39,656 bases of DNA from Bdellovibrionota bacterium (GCA_963169695.1 CAUJDS010000033.1:1-39656); one strand, 5' to 3'; positions 24,396-33,375 are shown, counted from the stretch's first letter. Translations and numbers: made by a program. The notes: generated by a model not told the origin, from the letters alone.

Positions 24396-26656
24396 AAATC
24401 CTCGATGAGATGGTCGGTGACTCCCCGATGGCTTGCAAGGAGTTTTTTCCATGCTAAGCGCTGCAAAGAGTCGATGACCGGAACTTGCCTATTGATCCAA
24501 TCGCTGCAATCAGTGGCATCTCTGGCCATATGCAACTGGCCACGCTCCTGTAGCAATTCAATTTCTGGAAACCGTTTAGCCTTTGCTGGCCCAATCAAGA
24601 TTGGAAGTCCAAAGACCGCCGGTTCAAGCGTGTTATGCACGCCATTTTTGGTAAAGCCCCCTCCGACAAATGCCCAGTCTCCTAAAGAATACAGCTCTAA
24701 TAACTTTCCCATTTCATCGACGAGTACCGCACGCGTAGCATCCACAACGCGTCGGGTTTCTTTGCTACTTCGGGTGTAAGTGGGATTCCAGTTTTTGAGT
24801 TTTTCTCCAAAAAAGTCCAAATTCTCTCTGTGTAGCTGATGGGGAACAACCCAAAGAGTACCGCCAGTCTGATCAAGCCATCTTTGCAAACCGTCTTGAA
24901 GGACTTCAAAGTCCTCACGCCAGATGCTGCCGAGAATCCCCCAAGGCTTGGGTAGGCCCTCAAATCCTTGCTTCCAAGAAGCCAGGATGGATCCGCTTTG
25001 GTCCGCCCGATCAAGGACTCGATCCAATCTAGGATCGCCGGCCCGCCGAACCTTTGCCAACGGAAACCACTCAAGCAGGCGTTCTGCATCTGCTGCCTTT
25101 AGGACTTGAAAGGTCTGTTGAGGAAGTGATTCACCAAGCAGATTCAAAAGACGCTTGGCCCATCGAATGGAATTTCGCGCTGCCGCGGAAACCGTAAAAA
25201 GCTTGATTCCATTCTTGCTAAGACTTGCCCAAAGCTCTGGCCACGCTTCGTAGCGAGCGGTAACAAAAGTCTCAGGAGCAAAGTCTGCGAGCGCTTCACT
25301 CCAAAACCCCTCTCCCGGACTCATTCCAATCCAGTGCAATTGAGGGAGATCCTTCCATTTTTGTTTTAAACGCTCCAATGCGGGCTGAGCAGATGCGCTC
25401 CACGCAGTAATCACCAAAAGAACTTCAGGCTTTTGCAAAAGCCTCTCTACTAGAGGGAGCAGGCTTTCTAATTCTCCAACACTTGCAGCGTGAAACCAAA
25501 TACGACGTGCGGACTTATGCTTCACCGTCAGCAGTGGCAAGGGAGCCTTTGCACGATTGAAGCGGTAACCCGACGTGCGAAGCAACCTTCCAAAGATCCA
25601 TCGCGCTGCCGATCGATAGACCCTCATTCTCAAACTCCAACGCCTCTGAGTCCCACCCGTTTTTTGCAAATGAGCAAGTACCGTTGCGGGATTAAGGCCG
25701 GTCAAACATGCATAAGGCTCCCAGAACCTTTTGCAAAGTCGACCATCCTTTCCGCATGGCTGGCAGAGGAGATCTGTTTTTAATCCAAGTGAACCCTGAG
25801 TCCAGGGTTCAAATGCCGGTGCCCAACCCGTTGGACCGAGCAATACCGTCGAAGCTACACCGAGGGACATTGCCAGATGAGCAAGCCCCGTATCAGCTCC
25901 TAGAAAAAATGCTGACCCCGCAAGTGCCGTTGCGGTTTGTTTGAGATCTGCCGTCTCTAAGAGAGATTCATAGGGAAGCTCCAAATCTTCCAAGCTTCGC
26001 AACAAGGCCTGGCAAGCGGGATCTTGATTTCGTCCTAAGACTACTGCTTTTAGTTGCAGGTTCTTTAGGACTTCTACATAGGATTTTGTCGGCCACTCTT
26101 TGCTTCGCCATCGCGAAGCCGGCATCACCGTCACATACGAATCCTGCTTCTGAGCAGAATGTACAAGGTGCCTGAAGTTGGGCTTAAGCTGAGCGTCTTC
26201 TCCACACAATTCTGTCAAAGCATCTAAGCGATGAGGAGGCTTCCAGCTTGTAGGCCAAAGTCCTCCCAACATCCATTGTCCACGGGTCTTCCATCGGTAC
26301 CGTGCAACAGATCGCCAAATCAGTCTTTGACCTCTGGGTCGAAATTTCAAAATCCATTTTGCGATTCGAGTCCTGAGACTGCCATGAAGATCCCAAACTT
26401 CATCGTATTTTTCGCGCCGAAGATCCTGACAAAGCTGAATCCAGCTCCGAAGTGCACTCTTTCTTCGATCAAAGGTCCAAACCCGCTGGACGCGAGGGTG
26501 CTCCTGAAGCAACTCTGCAAATTCCTGCCCGACTAGGAAATCCACTTCAGCCTCTTTCAAGATTTTGGACTCCAGCACAGCAGCATTGAGAATAACGTCT
26601 CCCATGCTACTAAGGCGAATCAGCAAGATACGGGCTCGCTTTGAAGGTGGGTTCAA
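24380..26656 (-). CDS. Fusion of GT9 heptosyltransferase-type domain and KdtA/WaaA Kdo transferase
   Basis: The 758-residue protein joins two enzymes of lipopolysaccharide core assembly. Residues 1 to about 335 form a GT9 (ADP-heptose-type) transferase: ILLIRLSSMGDVILNAAVL, DLHGSLRTR, GADTGLAHLAMSLG and the Cys-rich CQPCGKDGRLCKRFWEPYACL. Residues about 385-758 form a GT30 Kdo transferase: WFHAASVGE with the catalytic Glu, the GSIWREDF nucleotide loop, WVVPHQLHRENL, and GDWAFVGGGFTKNGVHNTLEP. The usual KdtA membrane anchor is replaced by the GT9 domain. In the well-known systems these are separate proteins (WaaA, WaaC/F). The TTG start at 26656 lies directly after the preceding TAA with GGAGAG upstream. 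Being one polypeptide could channel the lipid acceptor between the two steps. Confidence 0.92.
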   Translation of the reverse strand: MNPPSKRARILLIRLSSMGDVILNAAVLESKILKEAEVDFLVGQEFAELLQEHPRVQRVWTFDRRKSALRSWIQLCQDLRREKYDEVWDLHGSLRTRIAKWILKFRPRGQRLIWRSVARYRWKTRGQWMLGGLWPTSWKPPHRLDALTELCGEDAQLKPNFRHLVHSAQKQDSYVTVMPASRWRSKEWPTKSYVEVLKNLQLKAVVLGRNQDPACQALLRSLEDLELPYESLLETADLKQTATALAGSAFFLGADTGLAHLAMSLGVASTVLLGPTGWAPAFEPWTQGSLGLKTDLLCQPCGKDGRLCKRFWEPYACLTGLNPATVLAHLQKTGGTQRRWSLRMRVYRSAARWIFGRLLRTSGYRFNRAKAPLPLLTVKHKSARRIWFHAASVGELESLLPLVERLLQKPEVLLVITAWSASAQPALERLKQKWKDLPQLHWIGMSPGEGFWSEALADFAPETFVTARYEAWPELWASLSKNGIKLFTVSAAARNSIRWAKRLLNLLGESLPQQTFQVLKAADAERLLEWFPLAKVRRAGDPRLDRVLDRADQSGSILASWKQGFEGLPKPWGILGSIWREDFEVLQDGLQRWLDQTGGTLWVVPHQLHRENLDFFGEKLKNWNPTYTRSSKETRRVVDATRAVLVDEMGKLLELYSLGDWAFVGGGFTKNGVHNTLEPAVFGLPILIGPAKAKRFPEIELLQERGQLHMARDATDCSDWINRQVPVIDSLQRLAWKKLLASHRGVTDHLIEDLWSQV

Positions 26657-27778
26657 TTAGTGGTCTCTCCGTTTCACCGTGACAGAACCTTTGCGGGAAA
26701 ATAGCCGTAGAAGCTCACCACCATCTCCAACATTGCCATGAATATGAGAAGAGGTAGGAACCTGCTTCTCAAGCCCCGTCTGGGTTAGAGGCCGCAATTT
26801 GAATTCCAAATCGGCTTGTTTGTCCGGTGCCTCTAGATCTAATTCTCCCGAAAAGCGCCTCGGCAGTTCAAACGTCAAATCACCACTCTCGGATTCGATG
26901 AATGACTTTCCGTCAAATTCATTGCTCAACCATTCCACAAAAATCGCCCCACTCAACGTCCTACCATTCAGCACGCCACTGAGTCGTTTGAGATTTACTT
27001 TCCCTTCTTGAGTTCGAAATCCAACATCACCCGAAAGGTCTTTACCTAAGAGTTCTCCTTTTTGACTTGAATAAGTTTGCTTCCCTCCAACATCCGAAAC
27101 TTCGATTTCTCCAGACTGAGTTTCAAAATAGTGCTCCGTACCTGCGATTCGAAAGGCACGCATGTTTCGATCTCCCCCTACGCTGTGAACATTGGCATTG
27201 ATAGATGACAGAGCAATTGGGCACTGAGGACAGGTGACGTTGATTTTTTTTGCTCGCACTTTAGAGACCTCAATCTCTCCACTGAAATTTCTTACTTTGA
27301 TGGACTCATCCCAATCTTGTACAGATATTGATCCACTGACCGACCACAACTCTAGCACCATCCGAGTAGGGGCCAAAATCCTCAAATGCAAACGAGCTTG
27401 ATTCTCCTTGCGAGCTGCAATTCGATCTTGAATCGTAGATTCTTTTGCAACACGCGTAAGGATTTCGATTTCGCTTCCGACTTGCCTGAAATCATACGAA
27501 ACCTGATTGAGCGCCTTTTTGGCTTCTTCTTCTGTTGCGCCAAATCCTTCTCGCGTTGCGATGACTCGAATTTTATCTTGGTTCCACCCGCGAACAATGA
27601 TGTTTCCTTTTCGATTACTGACTCTCAGTGTTCCAATACTGCGTACCGGATAATTCTGAATCGTATCCTGAGAAGCTGACGGAAGGCTTTCTTCCGTACC
27701 GGAATCCAACGGGGCCTCCGATGTCGCCAGCGCGGAAGGACCGGCCATAAGAAAAAGGCCAAGAAGTGGAAGCCACAT
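26657..27778 (-). CDS. Exported DUF4097-type beta-helix protein
   Basis: The 373-residue protein has a signal peptide (MWLPLLGLFLMAGPSALA|TSEAP) and then a DUF4097-like repeat of short strands, visible as GTLRVSNRKGNIIVRGW, WSVSGSISVQDWD, NFSGEIEVSKV, ETQSGEIEVSDVGG and ESGDLTFELP. The regular 'sG.i.v.....' spacing marks a right-handed parallel beta-structure, and a CPQC pair may form a disulfide. Members often lie next to sigma/anti-sigma genes, but no such partner is adjacent here. AAGGA precedes the ATG at 27778. It is followed with no gap by the glycosyltransferase fusion, so they are one transcript. Confidence 0.85.
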   Translation of the reverse strand: MWLPLLGLFLMAGPSALATSEAPLDSGTEESLPSASQDTIQNYPVRSIGTLRVSNRKGNIIVRGWNQDKIRVIATREGFGATEEEAKKALNQVSYDFRQVGSEIEILTRVAKESTIQDRIAARKENQARLHLRILAPTRMVLELWSVSGSISVQDWDESIKVRNFSGEIEVSKVRAKKINVTCPQCPIALSSINANVHSVGGDRNMRAFRIAGTEHYFETQSGEIEVSDVGGKQTYSSQKGELLGKDLSGDVGFRTQEGKVNLKRLSGVLNGRTLSGAIFVEWLSNEFDGKSFIESESGDLTFELPRRFSGELDLEAPDKQADLEFKLRPLTQTGLEKQVPTSSHIHGNVGDGGELLRLFSRKGSVTVKRRDH

Positions 27779-27829
27779 AATTTGATTCCTTTGTAGGGTA
27801 AAAATGACACACCCCCCACGGAAAATCAC

Positions 27830-27858
27830 TTGATTTGATTAACACACCGCATTATCAT
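27830..27858 (+). promoter_or_regulatory. Promoter of the c-di-GMP riboswitch RNA
   Basis: TTGATT and TATCAT are 17 bp apart, predicting a start near 27865. The -10 box matches 5 of 6 positions and the surroundings are AT-rich. It points away from the DUF4097 gene. Confidence 0.5.
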
Positions 27859-28009
27859 TAATAGTACAGTCGCAGTTTGGGTTCCGGCCTAGGTTTAATA
27901 AGGTACGTGAGAGGGTGGTTCATGGTCGGCAAAACAAGTTTCAGCAAAAAGACAGAGAGTTCGGCCCTGATGGAACAGGGTCAGGAAGAGGTGGGCTTCT
28001 TGCCCTCTT

Positions 28010-28102
28010 TGAAAAAGGCAAGTCAGTCGAAAGGCTGAACGCGCAAAGCTCCAGTGCTACGGACTGTGACCCCGACAGTTCACGCAGGCTGAGCTACCAA
28101 AG
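28010..28102 (+). promoter_or_regulatory. Cyclic-di-GMP-I (GEMM-I) riboswitch aptamer
   Basis: The conserved blocks are in order. AAAAAGGCAA is followed by a hairpin capped by a GAAA tetraloop (CAGTC-GAAA-GGCTG), then CGCAAAGC, GTGCTACGG, a 7-bp hairpin (GGACTGT with ACAGTTC), and the closing CAGGCTGAGCTACC. The GAAA loop and its receptor, the CGCAAAGC joint and the final TACC agree with the Vibrio cholerae Vc2 aptamer type. The helix GCTC/GAGC and CAG/CTG closes the second arm. It binds c-di-GMP by family; binding here is untested. Confidence 0.85.
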
Positions 28103-28158
28103 ACGGTCTGAAAAGACAGTTTCAAAGGGGGGTCCCCTACAGGATCCTCCTCTTCGAT

Positions 28159-29265
28159 TCAGAGCCCGGGTAGCCCTGAGGGGCTATCCGGGCTCGACCA
28201 TTTCTTGAGCGCGTGATTCTTCGCTCGGGTCAGCCTCAGCGAAATAGCAGACTCCGACAAATCAAAGAGCCACCCCACTTCCAATTGCGAATACTCAAAT
28301 TCAAAATTCAAAAATAGGATTACCCTATCCCTCAACGCAGCTCCCGTTGCAGAAACAAGGTCTGACATTCCCAGTTCAGGCCAAAGCCGAATGGTAAGCG
28401 CTTCTCCATTCACTTCAATTTCCTCGCGAGTCCGCGAAAGCCCAATCACCCCTGCCCTTCGAATCGGATCCTTAGAAAGGGGTAGTTCCAGCACAACTGG
28501 CGCATCTTCTGACGGGAAAGATGAGCCAACGCCTCGAGATCCGCTACCTCCACTCATTTCCATTCTATACTGCTCATCGGCCTTTTTAATCGGCCAATCA
28601 GCCCTTTGCATAGGCTCCAAAGGGTTTTCGAATTGCAATTCATCAAAGGACCGCATTGCCAAGAAAAGAACGTCTTCCTTTTCTGATCGCCACCATAGGC
28701 TTGAAAAATTTCTGACAATGCTGAACTCTGCCTCGTTCAAAACCGATTGCAGCTCCTCAATGGCAATCTCCTTTACCGCCGCAGCTACAAAATACATAGC
28801 CAAGGGATAGTTGCGATGTTCGACAATTTCATCCACATGCTCAAGGGTCAACCAGCTTGCGTTATGCTTCTGCCACAATCGCAAAACCTCATCGATGGCC
28901 CTCCAACGTTTAACCAAAGTCTTTAAGGGAGCCAGCGAAGTACGCCCTTCGAGGCGCATATAATCTATGATGCGGGCCTTGCCTTGAACCTTAAGTAGAA
29001 TATCCGAGCGCTCTGCCTTTTCTGCTTCAGAGAGGCGACTTCCACTTTGCAAGAGGGACAAGACAGCCTGCTGGGCCAAGTCTTCCACTGTAAAGTTCAC
29101 TCGATTGCCATTGGCCTTCCTTACGAAAGTCCTCCCAACCTTTAAAAAGTAGGGAAAGAGCCCCAAAACCCGCCTTTCGTACTCATCTCGCCCTTGCCAG
29201 GAAAAAACGGTTTTGCACGCGTAGCCTAGGTCAGTGGAGGATGAGAAGGCCAGATTCGGCTCCAT
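28159..29265 (-). CDS. Divergent FliA/sigma-28-like RNA polymerase sigma factor
   Basis: The C-terminus has a sigma region 4 helix-turn-helix (LSESAISLRLTRAKNHALKKW), preceded by LRDRVILFLNFEFEYSQLEVGWLF. The N-terminal half has a region 2-like block, DLAQQAVLSLLQ ... KARIIDYMRLEGR, followed by a region 3-like helix (LVKRWRAIDEVLRLWQKHNASWLTLEHVDEI). This order is that of FliA/WhiG sigma factors. It is longer (368 residues) because of an insert of about 150 residues between regions 3 and 4. I start at the ATG at 29265; an ATG at 29301 would add a hydrophobic stretch and sits behind a GGGCC hairpin. Its last codons lie in the terminator hairpin of the opposing c-di-GMP RNA. The regulon is unknown. 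Confidence 0.6.
   Translation of the reverse strand: MEPNLAFSSSTDLGYACKTVFSWQGRDEYERRVLGLFPYFLKVGRTFVRKANGNRVNFTVEDLAQQAVLSLLQSGSRLSEAEKAERSDILLKVQGKARIIDYMRLEGRTSLAPLKTLVKRWRAIDEVLRLWQKHNASWLTLEHVDEIVEHRNYPLAMYFVAAAVKEIAIEELQSVLNEAEFSIVRNFSSLWWRSEKEDVLFLAMRSFDELQFENPLEPMQRADWPIKKADEQYRMEMSGGSGSRGVGSSFPSEDAPVVLELPLSKDPIRRAGVIGLSRTREEIEVNGEALTIRLWPELGMSDLVSATGAALRDRVILFLNFEFEYSQLEVGWLFDLSESAISLRLTRAKNHALKKWSSPDSPSGLPGL
28162..28195 (+). terminator. Strong 15-bp hairpin at the end of the c-di-GMP RNA
   Basis: A 15-bp stem with one G-U pair and a TGAG loop starts GAGCCCGGGTAGCCC. It is followed by GACCATTTCTT, so the U run is poor. It is probably a terminator or RNA-end stabiliser. It lies inside the last codons of the convergent sigma-like gene. 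Confidence 0.55.
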
Positions 29266-29474
29266 TCCCAATTCCAAAAGAAAGAGGAAGAGAACAGCCA
29301 TAGGGCCTTTGCGGCCCTTTCGCCCCGAGTATTTTATTTTAATCTTCAAGAATACCGTCCCCCTAACCTTACAGAGTGGGATCGATACCACCTGTGCAAC
29401 TATTCTGCAAATCGCGCCCCTTTTGACTTCGCCCTGACATTCGGCTAAACAGGTTGAATCCTTTCTCAGTCTAA

Positions 29475-29550
29475 GGTGACGTGCCGGAATGGTTAACGGG
29501 ACGGTTTGCAAAACCGTATTCTGTGAGTTCGATTCTCACCGTCACCTCCA
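29475..29550 (+). tRNA. tRNA-Cys (anticodon GCA)
   Basis: The cloverleaf is complete: acceptor GGTGACG/CGTCACC, anticodon arm ACGGT-TTGCAAA-ACCGT with anticodon GCA, T arm with GTTCGATTC, discriminator T as expected for tRNA-Cys, and an encoded CCA. A bidirectional terminator follows 3 nt later. Confidence 0.97.
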
Positions 29551-29552
29551 AT

Positions 29553-29590
29553 AAAAAAAGCTGTCGGCTCAAGGAGTCGGCGGCTTTTTT
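29553..29590. terminator. Bidirectional intrinsic terminator
   Basis: A stem of 12 base pairs, three of them G-U on the plus strand, around an AAG loop carries an A tract before it and a T tract after it. It can therefore end tRNA-Cys on the plus strand and the histidine kinase gene (stop at 29653) on the minus strand. Confidence 0.8.
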
Positions 29591-29652
29591 AATTTGAGAC
29601 GCTGGGAATCGAACTTCGAATGAGCGACCTGCGATGGATCTCGATCTTCGGA

Positions 29653-31677
29653 CTAGGCGGCTTTCTTTTCAGCTCTATGTTTTGGAAATTTGAGTTCAAA
29701 GCAGGTATTTGGATTTGAATTCAGAATTGTAATGCTCGCGTGATGGTCATCCAGAATGCCTTTAGTAATCGATAGACCCAACCCCGTGCCTTCACCAACA
29801 GGCTTGGTGGTAAAGAACGGTTCGAAGAGCTTGTTTCGAACCGACTCTGGGATCCCTTTTCCAGAATCCGTCACACTTAGGTAAACAAAGTCGTCTTCCT
29901 CTCGTAGTCCAACTTTTACCCACTTCGGGCGTAAATCTTTTACGGCATCGATTCCATTATTGATGAGGTTCACGAGGACTTGCTCAATCTCAACTTCACT
30001 TCCAGCAATGAGTCCTTCAACGATCCCGTCAAAAGTTACTGGTGTATCATGTCGCTTCGATTTGGATTCGGTAAGGGTTAGCACTTCCTCTGCAATTTTC
30101 TTGAGTGAGAGTTTCTGATGAGGCGCCTTTTCTGCGGCTCGAGAGAATTTTTTTAGGCCCATAACGATTTTTGCTATCCTATCGCAGGACTTTCGAATGA
30201 CCTCTATTTTCGACTGGACCTTCTCCGGGTTGCCGAGGAGTTTTGGCAATAGCCCGACCGACGCTGCGATCACTGCCAATGGATTATTAATCTCATGAGC
30301 TATACCCGCTGACATTTCGCCCATGGAGATGAGACGCGCCTGTCGAATGGTTTTGAATCGCTCTTGCTCCAGCGCCTCCTTGGCCTGAACTTCTTCGGTG
30401 ATGTCACTGGAAATCCCTATGAGGTACTTAGGGTTTCTTTCTTCGTCAAAGGTTGGGACCTTAGAAGTCCTTAGGATGCGAGTACCTTTTGGAGTATCAA
30501 TGGGTTCATTTTCAATCGTAACAATATTGCCACTTTCAAATACTTCACGATCTTTCTTTACGAAAAAATCTGCCTGCTCTTTTGGAAAGAAGTCATGGTC
30601 AGACTTTCCGAGAACTTGAGACTCTTGGAGTCCAAACATGGCTTCTCCTGCCTTGTTAAGAAGCGAAAACCTCAAATTCGTTCTCATGTCTTTGACGAAA
30701 ATAGCGGTCGGAATATTTTGCAAGACAAGCTGAAAAAGCTCAGAAACTTTATTGCGCTCAAATTCATTTCGGCGCTGCTCCGAAATATCCATATTCACGC
30801 CATACACTGCTAGGACTTTTCCATTGTTGTCTCGCACGAGTCGGCCACGGCTGGATATATACTTTTTTACATCGGATTTGGTCGAATGTTCATAGACAAG
30901 TTCAAATTCGTTTCCAGCCTCCATGGCTTCATTCAGTGTTTTTTGAATCAGATTTCTTGCTTCTTGCGAAAGGATCGCTTGACGGGCTTCATTGTGGCTT
31001 GCGTAGTCTTCAGACTTGGCTCCAAAGATTCGATACATGCCCGCATCCCAATGAAATTCACCTGTAGCGGGATGGTATTTCCAGACGCCAAGCCGTAGGG
31101 CATCCATAATGAACTGAGTTTCCTGACGCCTCTCCACTTGTTCAGAAACATCCTGCGCGGTGCCGAGGATTTCAACGATTTCGCCATCGACACTTCGTTT
31201 CGCTCGGCCATACCCGTCCATCCAAAGCACTCTATCCGGAAACACGATGCGATGAAGCGTATGATAGGGAATGCCCTCTTTGACGCAAGCTTCAACCTTC
31301 GCTAAAAAAGCCGCTCGGTCTTCGGGGTGCACCATGGAGCAAAGGGTCGCGAAATCGGGTGGGTCACCATCCGCTGGGACTGGATGAAGGTTGTACAGTT
31401 CTTTTGACCAGTAAATTTTTCCAGTCTTAATCTCGTATGACCAATTGCCAATCTTGGCAGCATGCTGCGCTTCTTCAAACTGCTGATGGAGGCGATTGCC
31501 TTTGCGGGACTGAAGGCGCTGCTGGAGCGATTGGGCGGCTTGATTGAGTGCCTCCAGCACCGGCACCATCGCTGGGTCAGAACAGTCGACGAACTGCTGC
31601 TCAAAATGTCCTGCTGCTAGGGACCGTATCCTAGCTAGTACCAATTCCCTCGCAACAGTTGCTTTATTCCTACCCAA
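29653..31677 (-). CDS. Cytoplasmic PAS-sensor histidine kinase
   Basis: The 674-residue kinase has a helical N-terminus, three PAS/PAC domains (about 75-185, 190-310, 315-435; each ends in a DISEQ or DITEE type motif), and a HisKA dimerisation helix with the phospho-acceptor His in [10 protein letters not shown]. The HATPase domain keeps the N box ([14 protein letters not shown]), the G1 box (VTDSGKGIP), the F box (LFEPFFTTK) and the G2 box ([11 protein letters not shown]). No transmembrane helix is seen, so it senses a cytoplasmic signal, perhaps through a PAS-bound ligand. No response regulator is adjacent. The TTG start follows GTGAGG at 7 nt. Confidence 0.92.
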   Translation of the reverse strand: MGRNKATVARELVLARIRSLAAGHFEQQFVDCSDPAMVPVLEALNQAAQSLQQRLQSRKGNRLHQQFEEAQHAAKIGNWSYEIKTGKIYWSKELYNLHPVPADGDPPDFATLCSMVHPEDRAAFLAKVEACVKEGIPYHTLHRIVFPDRVLWMDGYGRAKRSVDGEIVEILGTAQDVSEQVERRQETQFIMDALRLGVWKYHPATGEFHWDAGMYRIFGAKSEDYASHNEARQAILSQEARNLIQKTLNEAMEAGNEFELVYEHSTKSDVKKYISSRGRLVRDNNGKVLAVYGVNMDISEQRRNEFERNKVSELFQLVLQNIPTAIFVKDMRTNLRFSLLNKAGEAMFGLQESQVLGKSDHDFFPKEQADFFVKKDREVFESGNIVTIENEPIDTPKGTRILRTSKVPTFDEERNPKYLIGISSDITEEVQAKEALEQERFKTIRQARLISMGEMSAGIAHEINNPLAVIAASVGLLPKLLGNPEKVQSKIEVIRKSCDRIAKIVMGLKKFSRAAEKAPHQKLSLKKIAEEVLTLTESKSKRHDTPVTFDGIVEGLIAGSEVEIEQVLVNLINNGIDAVKDLRPKWVKVGLREEDDFVYLSVTDSGKGIPESVRNKLFEPFFTTKPVGEGTGLGLSITKGILDDHHASITILNSNPNTCFELKFPKHRAEKKAA

Positions 31678-31847
31678 ACTCGATCCTCACCTCTAAACAG
31701 TTCGGGAAAAACTCCTCTTTGCTAAAAATAATTTGTCTAAGGTTCTGCCTGCGCCATTGCGTCACGAGCTCAGTCATTCATCTCCAAAAATTATCTATAA
31801 CTATATGTTTTAATTAGCTTTAGTTAACTTTAATTAAATTCAAACCC

Positions 31848-31876
31848 TTGTCTTTCACTCAAAACAGCTTTATAAT
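31848..31876 (+). promoter_or_regulatory. Promoter of the 31915 lipoprotein gene
   Basis: TTGTCT and a perfect TATAAT are 17 bp apart, in a very AT-rich region (31790-31890) that stands out from its surroundings. The start would be near 31883, about 32 nt before the ATG. Confidence 0.6.
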
Positions 31877-31914
31877 ATACTTATTTAGTCTACTAATCGG
31901 GGTTTCGGGGAAAT

Positions 31915-33375
31915 ATGAATCGTAATCAAAAGTTGCTCATTTGCGCGTTAAGCATCTGGACGTTCTTTATTCAAGGCTGCACGCCTTCCCTAACAAGCAC
32001 GGCATTGAGATCGTCAAAGCTTCTTCAAGTTCAGAGTGACTTGGGCATCGATTCCAATTTTGGTAGTGGCGGGTTCTTTCAACTGGAGATCCCAGTCGAA
32101 ACGGGCTTCAATCTAGCTACTGCTCAGATTGAAGCTGCCAAGCGAGATCCCTTGGATGGGTCTATTTATGTGGCTGGTGCATTGATTCAGATTGATACGA
32201 CGGGCGTTCTAGCTCAACAGGTCAGTCCCTTTGTAATGAAGCTCACGGCTAGTGGAAGCCTTGATGTTACCTTTGGACTTCGTGTTTTTTCCGATAGCAG
32301 TCGCTACGGGCGAATTGCTTCAACGGGTATTTTTAGTGCTATTGAATTGCCTGCATCAGACAGTAACAAAGTCTACCTGATGGGCCAGGCTAGTTCTGAA
32401 ACCACCTCGGGACCAATAGACTATGACGCTCTTGTCTTTCGCTTGTACCGATCCGACGGAAATGCAGATCAAACTTTTGGACTTAGCAGTGGGGGTTCAC
32501 GACTTGGCTTTGTTCGTATCCATGGAGGATTTACCGCTAGCAATCCCCCAGAACGATCAGAGGAGTTTTTCAGCAGCATGGGCCTTACGCCACAGGGAAT
32601 TTCGATTCTTAGTAGTACATCAATGGGCATCCAAGACCCCTACCACGATGGCACCCGGAACTCTCTTTTGGTAAATCTCACAACAGATGGTTCTCTTCAA
32701 AATCCAAACCAGCCCAATATACTTATCACCAACCAAAACCTTCCGTTCCTTGCTATCGATAGAAATCACTCAACTCGCGTGATCTACGGTCGAGGAACCA
32801 ACCGCTTCTATCACGTCCATAGCGAGAGGGAGGGCACCAGCCCATTTTTTCATCTCACCATGAGAGTGCTCGACACCTCCGGGGCTTTGGTAACTCCGGC
32901 ACCCATTCCTCTTTCTACATCGACCGCTCCTGGAGGGCTGTCATTTCAATTTCTGCCGAGTCCAATGGGTGTTCCGGCACTCCTTTATCTTCAGCCTTCA
33001 GAAGCACCAGCTTCAATGAAGCATCAATTTGCGCAAGTTGACCCTACTGGCATTTTTCCAGGAGCCGTCATTGGCCAACCAGACCCTTCAACAGGTCCTC
33101 TTACAATGACAACAGCAGTCCAGAACCTATATACAGACACAATACTGCTCGCCGATGACTACAATTATCTGACACCTCCTCAATACAATTTCTTTGACCA
33201 CATTAGTCGAGTCTCCAAGGGCTGGTTCGCCTTGCCGAAACTCAACACTTGGACTTACTGGGACACCTCCATTGGCGCGCCAACAGGACTCGGTGTGGCT
33301 TTTTTTGGGATAGCAAGATCGAGCTCCTCAGGCGCACATGTCATCACTGGCGTAGGCCTCACAGAACTTCGTTAA
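31915..33375 (+). CDS. Lipoprotein with delta-60-type repeats
   Basis: The 486-residue lipoprotein has a lipobox FIQGC. Mature parts contain repeated short blocks of the delta-60 kind ('LD.tFG', followed by a Gly-rich strand): DSNFGSGGFFQLEIP near the start, SLDVTFGLRVF near 116 and NADQTFGLSSGG near 180. Such repeats usually build beta-propeller-like surface proteins with unknown ligands. It has its own TATAAT promoter and lies 49 bp upstream of metH, which is probably an independent unit. Confidence 0.7.
   Translation: MNRNQKLLICALSIWTFFIQGCTPSLTSTALRSSKLLQVQSDLGIDSNFGSGGFFQLEIPVETGFNLATAQIEAAKRDPLDGSIYVAGALIQIDTTGVLAQQVSPFVMKLTASGSLDVTFGLRVFSDSSRYGRIASTGIFSAIELPASDSNKVYLMGQASSETTSGPIDYDALVFRLYRSDGNADQTFGLSSGGSRLGFVRIHGGFTASNPPERSEEFFSSMGLTPQGISILSSTSMGIQDPYHDGTRNSLLVNLTTDGSLQNPNQPNILITNQNLPFLAIDRNHSTRVIYGRGTNRFYHVHSEREGTSPFFHLTMRVLDTSGALVTPAPIPLSTSTAPGGLSFQFLPSPMGVPALLYLQPSEAPASMKHQFAQVDPTGIFPGAVIGQPDPSTGPLTMTTAVQNLYTDTILLADDYNYLTPPQYNFFDHISRVSKGWFALPKLNTWTYWDTSIGAPTGLGVAFFGIARSSSSGAHVITGVGLTELR

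Larger units (their letters stand above)
27865..28200 (+). ncRNA. Orphan structured RNA containing a c-di-GMP-I aptamer (merRNA-like)
   Basis: A predicted transcript of about 335 nt runs from the promoter at 27830-27858 to a strong hairpin at 28162-28195. It has several local hairpins: CCCTG...CAGGG near 27965-27980, GGGC-ttctt-GCCC near 27993-28005, then the GEMM aptamer (28010-28102). No coding gene follows on this strand; the next gene (28159-29265) is on the other strand and overlaps its end. An open frame at 27915-28208 is an artefact of the RNA sequence. Bdellovibrio bacteriovorus is known to make a very abundant orphan c-di-GMP-riboswitch RNA, merRNA, thought to bind or buffer c-di-GMP; this locus looks like the same type. 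Homology to that RNA is inference. Confidence 0.7.

Noticed and set aside
27865-28200. RNase P RNA, tmRNA or cobalamin riboswitch
   Set aside because: The conserved cores of those RNAs are not present, while the GEMM-I blocks are all there in order.
27915-28208. Open frame of 97 codons on the plus strand
   Set aside because: It lies wholly within the structured RNA, crosses the GEMM aptamer and the end hairpin, and has an unlikely low-complexity translation.
28391-28810. Plus-strand frame of 139 codons inside the sigma-like gene
   Set aside because: It is a Ser-rich shadow of the opposite strand, without start signals.
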